From Flavobacterium pokkalii (GTDB lineage: Bacteria; Bacteroidota; Bacteroidia; Flavobacteriales; Flavobacteriaceae): a DNA stretch of 64,000 nucleotides. Made by a program: the position numbers and the translations under genes. The DNA lies in NCBI RefSeq assembly GCF_014596575.1, contig NZ_NASZ01000001.1, forward strand, positions 62,001 to 126,000. The letters run 5' to 3'. The notes under the pieces are model-generated. The model did not search any database and was not told the DNA's origin. It worked only from the letters and a program-made list of their open reading frames with translations. Positions 19,201 to 27,198 of this stretch are shown one piece after another (the stretch's first letter is position 1; every line of letters starts with the position of its first letter).

Positions 19201-19530
19201 CAATTTATCTTTTACTTCCACAAAATGATTTCCAATAATAGCAGAAGCTTCATTGTAATCAATTCCTTTTTTGAATTTTAATAATTTAAAAATGGGAAAC
19301 AATATAAAACGAAAAAGAAGAAAGGCTTCTACTCCAACAAAAGTCCAAAACAAAATGGTTCTTCCAAATGGCTTTAACCAAAGAAAATATTCAATAAAAA
19401 GCGTAAAAAGAAAATACAATAAACCTAAACCAATAAAGAAAAACATTCCTCTAATCAGTTCGTTTAAATAATACTTTCGAATGAAAGCCTCTAATTTTTG
19501 ATATATAAAATTGGAATTATTCAAAATCAT
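16246..19530 (-). CDS. DUF4175 membrane protein
   Basis: A 1094-aa protein of the DUF4175 type found in Bacteroidota and some Alphaproteobacteria; function unknown. Membrane helices lie near 25-50, 58-80 and 155-175, followed by a periplasmic beta-rich region to about 500. Residues 510-760 are a long coiled coil rich in Lys, Glu, Gln, Asn (KNNEELEKNKKLLEEL). From about 900 there is a Gly/Met/Lys/Gln low-complexity stretch. It leads the ybeY gene with a 4-base overlap. An envelope role is inference. Confidence 0.85.
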   Translation of the reverse strand: MILNNSNFIYQKLEAFIRKYYLNELIRGMFFFIGLGLLYFLFTLFIEYFLWLKPFGRTILFWTFVGVEAFLLFRFILFPIFKLLKFKKGIDYNEASAIIGNHFVEVKDKLLNFIQLSDSDMHQNKSELLLASIEQKANALQPIPFSNAVNFNANKKYLPLALIPLLVFSTFYFSGNSTIISQSLNRIVHFNARFSPPAPFEFVLLNQNLQTQQNKDFIVKVHTKGKVVPENVMIFINDETYFMENVKPGEFQFKIEKAVSDVSFHLEANKVSSPEYLLKVVNVPSILNFEMQLHFPSHLHRKPEIIKGSGNAIIPEGTKITWKINTLATQKLVFSNGKSISEFIKKDNDFSLSKNINDNTNYQIISSNNAIVNYEKLNYQLVVIKDQFPSITVNTAPDSLKLATNYLLGKVSDDYGLSKLQIVYYESNKHKTAKRGTIAIKQNTYDQFIFAFPANLPVQEGVTYDYYFEVFDNDVLHHFKSSKSAVFSNRIKTKQEKQDLLLQQQSDNIQGLQKSLKNQDKQFSQLEKIQKSGKEKENFEFNDQQKINDFIQQQKKQDEMMRNFMDKMKNNLDESKYKPEDDFKEELEKRVEKNNEELEKNKKLLEELKSLNDKLKNEDLLEKLDQFKQKSKNQVKNLQQLVELTKKYYVEKKAEQIADKLDKLSEKQDKLSEKLNENTISKQQEINKVFDKIQNELDDLEKENMELKAPLDIPNDENLEKSIEEDLKNASEELSKNNNQKAKPKQKNASKKMKQMSLKMDQGMEGAAMEQLEEDVKMLRQVLDNLLAFSLSEESVMLSFKSLNPTSAAFNKNIKLQQDLRLQFKHVDDSLFAMSLRNPKFTEDITKEVGNVQYNIDKALENLTDSNISKGVSHQQYAVASANKLGDFLSELLNAMQMSLSSMGQGKPQSGKGEGMQLPDIISKQQKLGDKMKQGMKPGESGEGSEGNKKEGENGQDGEGDARSIMEIFKEQKALREALENELSKQGLGNSGQSALNKMKDLEKQLLNKGFKNETLQKVNTIKQELLKLNNAIREQGEDNKRQSETNSKEFSNSSKALPESLLEYLRSIEILNRQSLPLRSNFDRKVQKYFKTQ

Positions 19531-19630
19531 TATGCTTTATAATAACCTATAAAAGTAATAATTATAATAGAATCAATATCAATGTCAAAAAACAATTTCA
19601 ATATCAAAACAAAAACGAAATATTGAAAAA

Positions 19631-19667
19631 CTTCTAACTTCTGACTTCTAACTTCTGACTTCTAATT
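19631..19667. repeat. Short tandem repeat upstream of gltX
   Basis: A 14-bp unit, CTTCTAACTTCTGA, is present at 19631-19644 and 19645-19658 and begins a third time. Each unit is two related heptamers. It ends at a promoter-like TATCTTTG (19667-19674), 17 bp before the gltX start, so repeat number could affect gltX expression. Confidence 0.75.
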
Positions 19668-19674
19668 ATCTTTG
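19667..19674 (+). promoter_or_regulatory. -7 promoter element of gltX
   Basis: TATCTTTG fits the Bacteroidota TAnnTTTG element and lies 17 bp before the gltX ATG. No clear TTTG at the expected -33 spacing was found; the tandem repeat fills that place. Confidence 0.45.
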
Positions 19675-19691
19675 TAGAAAATCTATTTAAA

Positions 19692-21197
19692 ATGTCAAAA
19701 CCAGTTCGTGTGCGTTTTGCACCAAGTCCAACAGGACCTTTACACATTGGTGGTGTTAGAACTGCCCTCTTTAATTATTTGTTTGCCAAAAAAAACGGTG
19801 GAACTTTCTTCCTTAGAATTGAAGATACCGATCAAAATCGCTTTGTTCCGGGTGCCGAAGAATATATCATGGAAGCCTTAGAATGGTTAGGAATTCCTCC
19901 TGATGAAACTATTGGAAAAAATGAAAAATTTGGGCCTTATCGTCAAAGTGAAAGAAAAGATTTATATAAACAATATGCCGACCAATTAATCAATTCCGGT
20001 TGGGCGTATTATGCTTTTGATACTCCGGAAGCTTTAGATACTTACCGAAAATCAGAAGAAGAAAAGGGAAAAACATTTATTTACAATCATACCAATAGAG
20101 AAAAGTTAGATACTTCTTTAAAACTTTCGGCTGAAGAAACAGCTCAAAGAATTGCAAATGGAGAACATTATGTTATTCGTTTTAAAACTCCGGTGGATGA
20201 AATTTTACATCTAAAAGATATCATTCGTGGTCATGTAAAATTTGAAACTAATCTTTTAGACGATAAAGTTTTGTTTAAAAGTGACGGTATGCCAACCTAT
20301 CATTTGGCGAACATTGTCGATGATCATTTGATGGAAACTACCCATGTAATTCGTGGTGAAGAATGGTTGCCTTCAATGCCATTGCATGTTTTATTATATC
20401 ACGCATTTGGATGGGCATCGCCGGAATTTGCACATTTACCTTTGATATTAAAACCAGTTGGAAATGGAAAATTATCCAAACGTGATGGTGATAAATTAGG
20501 TTTTCCGGTATTTCCATTAGAATGGAAAACTGAGGAAGCAATTTCGTCCGGTTACAGAGAAAAAGGATTTTTCCCGGAAGCAGTTGTTAATTTCTTAGCT
20601 TTATTAGGCTGGAATGACGGAACCGATAAAGAGTTATTCTCTTTAGAAGAATTAGTTGCAGCTTTTGATTTAGACAGAGTACATAAAGCAGGAGCCAAAT
20701 TTGATCCGGAAAAAAATAAATGGTTCAACCACCAATATTTGATTCAGGCAAAAGATGAAAAATTAGCAGAAGATTTTGCGGTTATTTTAAAAGAAAAAGG
20801 TTTCTCCCCTACTTTGGAATTAACCACAAAAATTGTTTCGTTAATAAAAGAACGCGCTAATTTTGTTTCTGAATTTTGGGATTTAAGCGATTTCTTTTTT
20901 GTGGCTCCAACTTTTTATGATGAAAAAGCAAAGAAAAACTGGAAAGAAGATACTCCGGCTTTACTACAGGAATTGATTTCAGTTCTAGAAGAAATCACCG
21001 ATTTTACTTCTGCTAATATTGAAACTATTGTCAAAGACTGGTTGACAAAAAACGAAATTGGAATGGGTAAAGTAATGCAACCTTTCCGATTGAGTTTGGT
21101 TGGTGCTCTGAAAGGTCCTCACCTATTCGACATTGTTGAAATCATTGGAAAAGAAGAAACAATTGCAAGACTTCAAAAAGCAATTGAAAACATATAA
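19692..21197 (+). CDS. gltX: Glutamate--tRNA ligase
   Basis: The discriminating or non-discriminating glutamyl-tRNA synthetase, charging tRNA-Glu in the cytoplasm. The class I HIGH signature reads FAPSPTGPLHIGGVRTALFN near residue 10, and the KMSKS-type loop is KLSKRDGDK (about 255-263). The 501-aa length is typical. A glnS gene is also present in this window, so the organism charges Gln directly and this enzyme probably serves Glu only. It runs against the local strand bias and ends in a strong hairpin. Confidence 0.96.
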   Translation: MSKPVRVRFAPSPTGPLHIGGVRTALFNYLFAKKNGGTFFLRIEDTDQNRFVPGAEEYIMEALEWLGIPPDETIGKNEKFGPYRQSERKDLYKQYADQLINSGWAYYAFDTPEALDTYRKSEEEKGKTFIYNHTNREKLDTSLKLSAEETAQRIANGEHYVIRFKTPVDEILHLKDIIRGHVKFETNLLDDKVLFKSDGMPTYHLANIVDDHLMETTHVIRGEEWLPSMPLHVLLYHAFGWASPEFAHLPLILKPVGNGKLSKRDGDKLGFPVFPLEWKTEEAISSGYREKGFFPEAVVNFLALLGWNDGTDKELFSLEELVAAFDLDRVHKAGAKFDPEKNKWFNHQYLIQAKDEKLAEDFAVILKEKGFSPTLELTTKIVSLIKERANFVSEFWDLSDFFFVAPTFYDEKAKKNWKEDTPALLQELISVLEEITDFTSANIETIVKDWLTKNEIGMGKVMQPFRLSLVGALKGPHLFDIVEIIGKEETIARLQKAIENI

Positions 21198-21201
21198 AAC
21201 T

Positions 21202-21232
21202 AAAAAGTCCCGATTAATTGTCGGGACTTTTT
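21202..21232. terminator. Bidirectional terminator after gltX
   Basis: A perfect 12-bp stem of AAAAAGTCCCGA (21202-21212 region) with its complement at 21221-21232, followed by T runs, between convergent genes. Confidence 0.88.
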
Positions 21233-21874
21233 TTATAAATAAATAATAATATTTCCGTTTAGAATTCCAGGATTTCCTTTGAACTTATATCCTAGATTTT
21301 TAGAATTCAAATTACCCAACATATTTGAAATTCCGTATTGGTACGAAACATTCACTCTAAAATGTTTGGCTCCTGCTGTGATTCCCACAGTGGGATAAAA
21401 ATTAAACTTTCCAATATCGGTAATATCTTTGGCAAATAAAGTAGTTCCTGAAATCACATTATTTTCTTTGCCTGACTCCACTTTGAATTTTCCGTTTACC
21501 TGAACCAAAGGACCAAATTCAAATGATAAATGATTATCAATTAAGGAATAACTTAATTGTAACGAAATTTGAGCCGAAGGCAATTTATAATTCACATCTT
21601 CTTTTCCAAAAACCAATTGGTCAGTAACCACCGAAAAATTATTCTCAGAAAATTGAATCGCATACACCATATCCCAATTGTTGTAAAAATTACCACGCAT
21701 GGATAAACCGGCATTCCAGCCGTTTCCTGCTTTGGTTTCAAAATTATCGGTATTTAAAGTAAACTGATTAATTCCACCATAAATACCAATTCGGTTAGAA
21801 TCGCGATAACGGTATTGAGCAAAACTTAAAACAGTTGTTAAAACAAAACCAAAGGTAAAAACCAGCTTTTTCAT
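21233..21874 (-). CDS. Outer-membrane beta-barrel protein (PorT-like fold)
   Basis: A 213-aa protein with a cleavable signal (MKKLVFTFGFVLTTVLSFAQ, cut after AQ expected) and a series of amphipathic strands, of the porin-family type common in Bacteroidota. It should form a small barrel in the outer membrane. The C-terminus ends in hydrophobic NGNIIIYL. Function and partners cannot be deduced. It is transcribed alone, convergent with gltX. Confidence 0.7.
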   Translation of the reverse strand: MKKLVFTFGFVLTTVLSFAQYRYRDSNRIGIYGGINQFTLNTDNFETKAGNGWNAGLSMRGNFYNNWDMVYAIQFSENNFSVVTDQLVFGKEDVNYKLPSAQISLQLSYSLIDNHLSFEFGPLVQVNGKFKVESGKENNVISGTTLFAKDITDIGKFNFYPTVGITAGAKHFRVNVSYQYGISNMLGNLNSKNLGYKFKGNPGILNGNIIIYL

Positions 21875-21950
21875 AATTAGGAATTTAAACTAACACAAAC
21901 CTAAAGTTTTTTTGTAATTTAACAGAGATTTTCTAACTAAATTATAAACT

Positions 21951-22928
21951 ATGAGTACTTCCTTTATTTTTTTGTTATTCGTTGTATTATTTATTTTTCT
22001 GTCTTCTTTCTTTACAGTAAAACAACAAACCGCTGTTATTATTGAACGTTTTGGTAAATTTCAAAGCATCAGACATTCCGGACTTCAATTAAAAATTCCT
22101 TTAATTGATCGAATTGCCGGACGTGTCAATCTGAAAATTCAACAATTAGATGTTATTATTGAAACGAAAACTAAAGACAATGTATTTGTTAAATTAAAAG
22201 TTTCTGTCCAATTTATGGTGGTTAAAGAAACTGTTTATGATGCTTTTTACAAACTGGAATATCCGCATGATCAAATAACTTCGTATGTATTTGATGTGGT
22301 TCGTGCCGAAGTTCCAAAATTAAAATTAGACGATGTTTTTGAACGAAAAGACGATATTGCCATTGCTGTAAAAAGAGAATTAAACGAAGCCATGACCACT
22401 TATGGATATACGATTATCAACACTTTGGTAACTGATATTGATCCGGATATTCAGGTAAAAAATGCCATGAACCGTATCAATGCAGCCGACAGGGAAAAAA
22501 CTGTAGCCGAATTTGAAGCCGAAGCATCCAGAATCAGAATTGTTGCTAAAGCTAAAGCTGAAGCTGAAAGTAAGAGACTGCAAGGACAAGGTATTGCTGA
22601 TCAAAGAAGAGAAATTGCACGTGGATTGGTAGAAAGTGTAGATGTTTTAAACGGTGTGGGTATTAATTCTCAGGAAGCCTCTGCCCTAATTGTGGTCACG
22701 CAACATTATGATACTTTACAGGCTATTGGTTCAGATACCAATTCTAATTTGATTTTGTTACCCAATTCTCCACAAGCCGGAAGTGATATGTTAAACAACA
22801 TGGTAGCCAGTTTTACCGCCAGTAATTTAGTAGGTGAATCAATGAAAAAAGATTTAAAAACAATTACAAAAACCAATAAAAAGAAATCTCAGGAACCCGA
22901 AAAACCATCTGATGATTCAGAAGTATAA
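21951..22928 (+). CDS. SPFH/Band 7 domain membrane protein
   Basis: A 325-aa protein with an N-terminal membrane helix (residues 2-21) and an SPFH domain (about 25-200: FTVKQQTAVIIERFGKF), then a coiled coil rich in Ala, Glu and Lys (VAEFEAEASRIRIVAKAKAEAE). It resembles QmcA and HflC-type stomatins, which form oligomeric caps on membranes and guide proteases. Here no NfeD or protease gene is next to it. The C-terminal tail is rich in Lys/Ser/Asp. Confidence 0.85.
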   Translation: MSTSFIFLLFVVLFIFLSSFFTVKQQTAVIIERFGKFQSIRHSGLQLKIPLIDRIAGRVNLKIQQLDVIIETKTKDNVFVKLKVSVQFMVVKETVYDAFYKLEYPHDQITSYVFDVVRAEVPKLKLDDVFERKDDIAIAVKRELNEAMTTYGYTIINTLVTDIDPDIQVKNAMNRINAADREKTVAEFEAEASRIRIVAKAKAEAESKRLQGQGIADQRREIARGLVESVDVLNGVGINSQEASALIVVTQHYDTLQAIGSDTNSNLILLPNSPQAGSDMLNNMVASFTASNLVGESMKKDLKTITKTNKKKSQEPEKPSDDSEV

Positions 22929-22940
22929 TTAAACAAACAA

Positions 22941-22967
22941 AAAAGAGGCTTATTCGCCTCTTTTTTT
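22941..22967. terminator. Hairpin terminator
   Basis: A hairpin with AAAAGAGGC (22941-22949) and GCCTCTTTT (22956-22964) followed by a T run. It lies after the SPFH gene, and on the minus strand overlaps the end of the 84-aa gene. Confidence 0.85.
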
Positions 22968-23204
22968 ATTTCTAAACCATTTTATTATTATTGGTATCAA
23001 CAATCGTAATATCGTTCCGTAGGAGCTAAAAAAAGTACTTTTAACCCTCTCGGCAACATTTGCGGCAACATTTACAAAAGACAAACTTTCTTTAGTCTTT
23101 TCAATGCTTAAAATTAACTTTTGATAACTAATTTCTTTTTCAACTTTCAGAATTTCTAATTCACTGTCAATTTGAGCATAAGAGGAATATTTCTTTGATT
23201 GCAT
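22950..23204 (-). CDS. Small DUF6327-like protein
   Basis: An 84-aa protein: an N-terminal polar part with a coiled coil (KKYSSYAQIDSELEILKVEK) and a hydrophobic helix at about 64-78 ending in a positively charged tail (FRNKKRGE). I recall it as the DUF6327 type found next to holin-like and YtxH genes in Flavobacteria. It lies 3 bp after the holin-like gene and surely shares its transcript. Confidence 0.6.
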   Translation of the reverse strand: MQSKKYSSYAQIDSELEILKVEKEISYQKLILSIEKTKESLSFVNVAANVAERVKSTFFSSYGTILRLLIPIIIKWFRNKKRGE

Positions 23205-23207
23205 AAT

Positions 23208-23558
23208 TTATTCGTTAAAAAAGATTTCTGAAAATTTCTCTAAGATTGGTCCTTCTACAATTTTATCTTTAACTAAAAACAGTAAACCGGTACAAACAAG
23301 ATAAAGCAAACCAACACTTAAAAAACCCAAAGCATAACTTCCTAAATAACTTCCAATAATAAAGGCTAAAGCAATGGATAAAAACAATAAAACCATACAA
23401 ATACACAGCAAAATTAAAGTGAACTTGAAAATCATCGTAGTTGATTTCATTGCCATTTTAAATGCCAACAATTTATAATAAGAAAGATTCTTTTCTATAT
23501 AATCTTTGGTTTGTTCCTGAATATTTTCGGTATGTTCTTTTAAATCATCAAAAGCCAT
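23208..23558 (-). CDS. Phage holin family (DUF1469-like) membrane protein
   Basis: A 116-aa protein with an amphipathic N-terminus (DDLKEHTENIQEQTKDYIEK) and two strong membrane helices at about 45-70 and 75-97. The name holin comes from the family; nothing here indicates phage. Members occur with YtxH and small coiled-coil proteins and are often stress-induced envelope proteins. It starts 25 bp after the YtxH gene. Confidence 0.7.
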   Translation of the reverse strand: MAFDDLKEHTENIQEQTKDYIEKNLSYYKLLAFKMAMKSTTMIFKFTLILLCICMVLLFLSIALAFIIGSYLGSYALGFLSVGLLYLVCTGLLFLVKDKIVEGPILEKFSEIFFNE

Positions 23559-23583
23559 AATGTTCTATTGCTGTATAAAGAAA

Positions 23584-23883
23584 TTAATTTTTATGAAGTT
23601 TGGCATTCTTTTCCTTTAAATCAGCCAGTTTTTTTTCTAAAAAAGTAATTGCATCTTCAGTTTTATAACTCATACTTGAAAGCATATTTTCATAACTTTC
23701 TTCCAAATCTACTTTTGCATTGGCTAATTTTGATTTCATATCTTTTTCAAGATCTTTATAACCATCTTTGATTTTTTGTCTGGTTTTTTCTCCCTTATCC
23801 GGAGCAAACAAAATTCCTAACACAGCTCCTATTGCAGCACCACTTGCAAGAGCTATTAAAGTTTTTCCTGTACTACTTGCCAT
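23584..23883 (-). CDS. YtxH domain protein
   Basis: A 99-aa protein with a glycine-rich membrane helix at about 8-26 (ALASGAAIGAVLGILFAPDKG) followed by a coiled coil of Lys/Glu/Asp (TRQKIKDGYKDLEKDMKS). The GILFAPDKGEKTR block is the YtxH hallmark. It leads the three-gene group; Bacillus YtxH belongs to the general-stress regulon, and the same may hold here (inference). Confidence 0.8.
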   Translation of the reverse strand: MASSTGKTLIALASGAAIGAVLGILFAPDKGEKTRQKIKDGYKDLEKDMKSKLANAKVDLEESYENMLSSMSYKTEDAITFLEKKLADLKEKNAKLHKN

Positions 23884-24285
23884 AATATGTTATTTTTTAA
23901 GTTTCTTATAAAGATACTAATAAATTTAAACATAATATTTATCGAATATATTTAAAAAAAGATTAAAACTTTATTTCTGAAAGAAAATTGAGAAAAACAA
24001 AAAAAATTTCAATAGTGATTTTTCAAATTTTTCACGTAAAACAATTTTTGAAGCTATGATTTCCATATTTCAAACAGCAAAATAGTAAAACAGTATTTTT
24101 TGCATTAATAATGCATCAAAAAAAGACTAAAAATTAAAATAAAGCTTACTGTTAAACGAAAATTTAAAAGATGAATCTTTTATCAAATATTTTTAAAAAA
24201 TCGCTTAAAACTAAAATATAAAAGCTGTTTTTAATTAATAAAAATTATTATTTATAAAAATAAAATAGTTTTTTATTATTATAAA
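23884..24285. other. Gene-free AT-rich spacer
   Basis: About 400 bp without a convincing ORF, extremely AT-rich. A parS-like but poor match (24028-24043, two mismatches) is rejected. It should hold the promoter of the YtxH group on the minus strand (TATCTTTA-like element close to 23,910). I see nothing else. Confidence 0.5.
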
Positions 24286-24310
24286 AAAAAGCGCTGATAA
24301 AGCGCTTTTT
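24286..24310 (-). terminator. Terminator after glnS
   Basis: A perfect 10-bp hairpin (AAAAAGCGCT and AGCGCTTTTT, loop GATAA) just downstream of the glnS stop codon, with A and T runs on both sides. Confidence 0.9.
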
Positions 24311-24322
24311 GATAGTTATAAT

Positions 24323-26440
24323 TTATTTTAAAAAATATTCTATAAATTCTTTTTCTCTTTCAGAAGCATTCTTCGGAGGATTAGCTTCTAATTTTAAAAT
24401 TTCCTCCCTGAACGAATTTTTGAAATCCAAATCAAATTCTAAATGCGTTAAATTTAAAACAGCTCTCGAACGAACAAAAGTGGATTCACTTCTCAAAGAC
24501 ATGTTCAATAACTTTTGTAATTCTTCTTTGTCATAATCCGAAACTTTCAAAGGTGCATATTTCAAAATTAAATTAGCAAACAACAATGAACTTTTGTTGT
24601 TATTGATATTTTTCTTGAAAGAATTTTGCAACAAACTATAATTTGAAATTCCGGCAAGGGTCTCTCCTATCGCAGTTCTAATTGCAATACGCTCTTCACG
24701 CGTATTTACTTTGAAATATTTATTAATATCTTTTAAAGCATTATTAATACTGTTACTGTCTTTTTTTCCTTTTTCTTCCCAGGCATCTTTTAGTCCAACT
24801 GTTTTGTTAAATACTAATTTTGAAGTAGTTGAATCTTTATCAACATTAAAATATCCTAAACGTTGAAATTGGAATTTATCTCCCGAAACTGCAGTTTGTA
24901 AACTTGGTTCTACATATCCTTTTACAGTTAATAACGAATTAGGATTGATAAAATCAAGGAAACTTTTCTCTTTATGACTGTCCGGAGCTTCATCAATAAA
25001 CAAACGATCATACAAACGAACTTCGGCTTCAACAGCATGTTTTACTGACACCCAATGCAATGTTCCGGCAACTTTACGTTTAGAAGCTTCTGTACCACTT
25101 CCACTACGGCTATCTTCATCATAAGTCACATGAATTTCAGTAATATTTCCTGCTGCATCTTTTACAACACTTTCACCTTTAATAATATACGCATTTTTTA
25201 GACGTACTTCATTACCAATACTTAAGCGGAAAAACTTAGCCGGAGCAACTTCTAAAAAGTCTTCTCTTTCTATATAAAATTCTTTAGAAAAAGGTACTTT
25301 TCTAAAACCGGCACTTTCATCTTCCTGATTGTTTTCGGCCTCCAACCACTCTTCTTTTCCTTCAGGATAATTGCTAATAACTACTTTTACAGGATCTAAA
25401 ACTGCCATTACACGAGGAGCCTTTTTGTTTAAATCATCACGTAAACAAAATTCTAATAAAGAATAATCGATAATGTTTTCACGTTTAGCAACTCCAATAT
25501 TTTCACAGAATTTACGAATAGAAGCCGCTGTATAACCTCTTCTTCTTAAACCGGAAATAGTAGGCATTCGAGGATCATCCCATCCAGAAACAAAGTTTTC
25601 CTGAACCAATTGTAACAGTTTTCGCTTGCTCATAACTGTATAATTCAGGTTCAAACGAGCAAATTCATATTGATGTGGTCTTACCAAATTTTCATCATAA
25701 ATCTGATCTAAAAACCAATCGTATAATTCCCGGTGCATAACAAATTCCAAAGTACAAATAGAATGCGAAATTTGCTCTAAATAATCACTTTCTCCATGCG
25801 TATAATCATACATTGGATAAATGCACCAATCATCTCCCGTTCTATGATGTTCTTTATGTAAAATACGGTACATAATTGGATCACGCATCAACATATTGGA
25901 AGAAGTCATATCAATTTTAGCACGTAAAACATGCGTTCCCTCTACAAAATCACCGTTTTTCATTCCTTCAAAAAGAGCTAAATTCTCTTCTACAGAACGA
26001 TTTCTAAACGGACTATCAACTCCAGGCTGACTAGGCGTTCCTTTTTGCTCTGCCATCGCTTCAGAGGACTGACTGTCTATGTAAGCTTTTCCTTTTTTAA
26101 TCAACAAAATAGCCCAATCATGCAACTGCTGGAAATAATCAGAAGCATATAATTCCTTATCCCATTGAAACCCTAACCATTGCAAATCTTCCTTAATAGC
26201 ATCTACATACTCCTGCTCTTCTTTGGCCGGATTTGTATCATCAAAACGTAAGTTTACTGGTGCATTGTATTTTAATCCTAAACCAAAATTTAAACAAATA
26301 GATTTAGCATGTCCGATATGCAAATACCCATTAGGTTCTGGGGGAAAACGAAATCTTAATTTATTTTGTGGAAAACCTTTGGCTAAGTTTTCTTCGATAA
26401 TTTGTTCTATAAAATGCAGTGATTTTTCTTCAGTTGACAT
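24323..26440 (-). CDS. glnS: Glutamine--tRNA ligase with C-terminal extension
   Basis: Glutaminyl-tRNA synthetase, 705 aa. The class I HIGH motif is in FPPEPNGYLHIGHAKS (about 29-44) and the KMSKS-type motif in VMSKRKLLQLV (about 270). Catalytic core and anticodon-binding beta barrels reach about 560. The remaining 145 residues (from DINKYFKVNTREERIA) are helical and include VRSRAVLNL, similar to a HEAT or armadillo turn; databases call such Bacteroidota versions a YqeY fusion, but I cannot see YqeY clearly. A promoter element (26459-26466) fits the start. Divergent from folB. Confidence 0.93.
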   Translation of the reverse strand: MSTEEKSLHFIEQIIEENLAKGFPQNKLRFRFPPEPNGYLHIGHAKSICLNFGLGLKYNAPVNLRFDDTNPAKEEQEYVDAIKEDLQWLGFQWDKELYASDYFQQLHDWAILLIKKGKAYIDSQSSEAMAEQKGTPSQPGVDSPFRNRSVEENLALFEGMKNGDFVEGTHVLRAKIDMTSSNMLMRDPIMYRILHKEHHRTGDDWCIYPMYDYTHGESDYLEQISHSICTLEFVMHRELYDWFLDQIYDENLVRPHQYEFARLNLNYTVMSKRKLLQLVQENFVSGWDDPRMPTISGLRRRGYTAASIRKFCENIGVAKRENIIDYSLLEFCLRDDLNKKAPRVMAVLDPVKVVISNYPEGKEEWLEAENNQEDESAGFRKVPFSKEFYIEREDFLEVAPAKFFRLSIGNEVRLKNAYIIKGESVVKDAAGNITEIHVTYDEDSRSGSGTEASKRKVAGTLHWVSVKHAVEAEVRLYDRLFIDEAPDSHKEKSFLDFINPNSLLTVKGYVEPSLQTAVSGDKFQFQRLGYFNVDKDSTTSKLVFNKTVGLKDAWEEKGKKDSNSINNALKDINKYFKVNTREERIAIRTAIGETLAGISNYSLLQNSFKKNINNNKSSLLFANLILKYAPLKVSDYDKEELQKLLNMSLRSESTFVRSRAVLNLTHLEFDLDFKNSFREEILKLEANPPKNASEREKEFIEYFLK

Positions 26441-26458
26441 GTCGTAATATTAAAAAGA

Positions 26459-26548
26459 CAAAGTTATCAAAATAGTTCATTAAACCATGAATTTGAGTAA
26501 TTGCATATTCATATTAAAGTTAAAAAAATCAAATATTTTGTACTTTTG
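26459..26548. promoter_or_regulatory. Divergent promoter region of glnS and folB
   Basis: On the minus strand TAACTTTG (26466-26459) is 19 bases before the glnS ATG. On the plus strand TACTTTTG (26541-26548) is 36 bases before the folB ATG. Both fit TAnnTTTG; the -33 elements are not clear. Confidence 0.5.
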
Positions 26549-26583
26549 CGCCCAATTCAAATCAATAAATTAACAACATCACT

Positions 26584-26943
26584 ATGGACACGATTAAATT
26601 AAAAAATATCCGAACTTTTTCATTTCACGGATGCCTTATCGAAGAAGGAAAAATAGGTTCTGATTATGCTGTTGATTTGACTATAAAAGCCGATTTAAAA
26701 CAATCAACCGAATCGGATAATCTGGCGGATACGGTTGATTATGTACATTTAAATAAAATTGTGGTGGAAGAAATGGCTATTCGTTCGCAATTATTAGAAC
26801 ATGTGGCTAAAAGAATCAATACCAGAATTTTTAATGAAATTCCAATGGTAATGAAAAGTATAGTAGAAGTTTCTAAAATTAATCCTCCTATTGGTGGTGA
26901 TGTTGAATCAGTTACCATTATTTTAGAAGAAAATAGAAGTTAA
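26584..26943 (+). CDS. folB: Dihydroneopterin aldolase
   Basis: FolB converts 7,8-dihydroneopterin to hydroxymethyl-dihydropterin and glycolaldehyde in folate synthesis. The 119-aa length is typical, and the family pieces FHGCLIEEGKIGSDYAVDL (near 13-31) and TVDYVHLNKIV followed by LEHVAKRI with the conserved basic residues are visible. It sits next to tRNA-Cys with 120 bp between them, and is divergent from glnS. Confidence 0.88.
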   Translation: MDTIKLKNIRTFSFHGCLIEEGKIGSDYAVDLTIKADLKQSTESDNLADTVDYVHLNKIVVEEMAIRSQLLEHVAKRINTRIFNEIPMVMKSIVEVSKINPPIGGDVESVTIILEENRS

Positions 26944-27012
26944 AATACCAACTATTAAAAAATTCCAAATTCCAAGATAATAGAATTAAGTTTTTTTATT
27001 TGGAATTTCACG

Positions 27013-27043
27013 TTTGGAATTTAGATTATTTATTTTACCTTTG
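27013..27043 (+). promoter_or_regulatory. Promoter of tRNA-Cys
   Basis: TTTG at 27013-27016 and TACCTTTG at 27036-27043, 19 bases apart, fit the Bacteroidota housekeeping promoter exactly. The tRNA begins 18 bases after. Confidence 0.8.
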
Positions 27044-27060
27044 CAGTCCATAAAAACAAT

Positions 27061-27131
27061 GGCGTCGTGGCCGAGCGGCTAGGCTGGGCTCTGCAAAAGC
27101 TCCTACTCCGGTTCGAATCCGGACGATGCCT
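27061..27131 (+). tRNA. tRNA-Cys (GCA)
   Basis: A 71-nt tRNA. The acceptor stem GGCGTCG pairs with CGATGCC. The anticodon loop CTGCAAA gives anticodon GCA; the T arm has GGTTCGAATCC; the discriminator is T (U73), as is usual for Cys. CCA is not encoded. It has its own promoter and a hairpin after it. Confidence 0.97.
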
Positions 27132-27134
27132 CAA

Positions 27135-27166
27135 AAAGAGATACAGAAATGTGTCTCTTTTTTTAT
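27135..27166 (+). terminator. Terminator after tRNA-Cys
   Basis: Hairpin AAAGAGATAC with GTGTCTCTTT (one G-T pair) and a T run starting at 27157, immediately behind the tRNA. Confidence 0.85.
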
Positions 27167-27198
27167 ATCTAATTTTTAAGAAAAATTAAGTAAAGTTA

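Noticed and set aside
23208..23558. Holin-type gene as a sign of a prophage
   Set aside because: No other phage gene nearby; the family is common in free-standing envelope operons.
24028..24043. TTTTTCACGTAAAACA, parS-like
   Set aside because: Two mismatches to the consensus, one in the core half, in a very AT-rich stretch; weaker than the three accepted sites.
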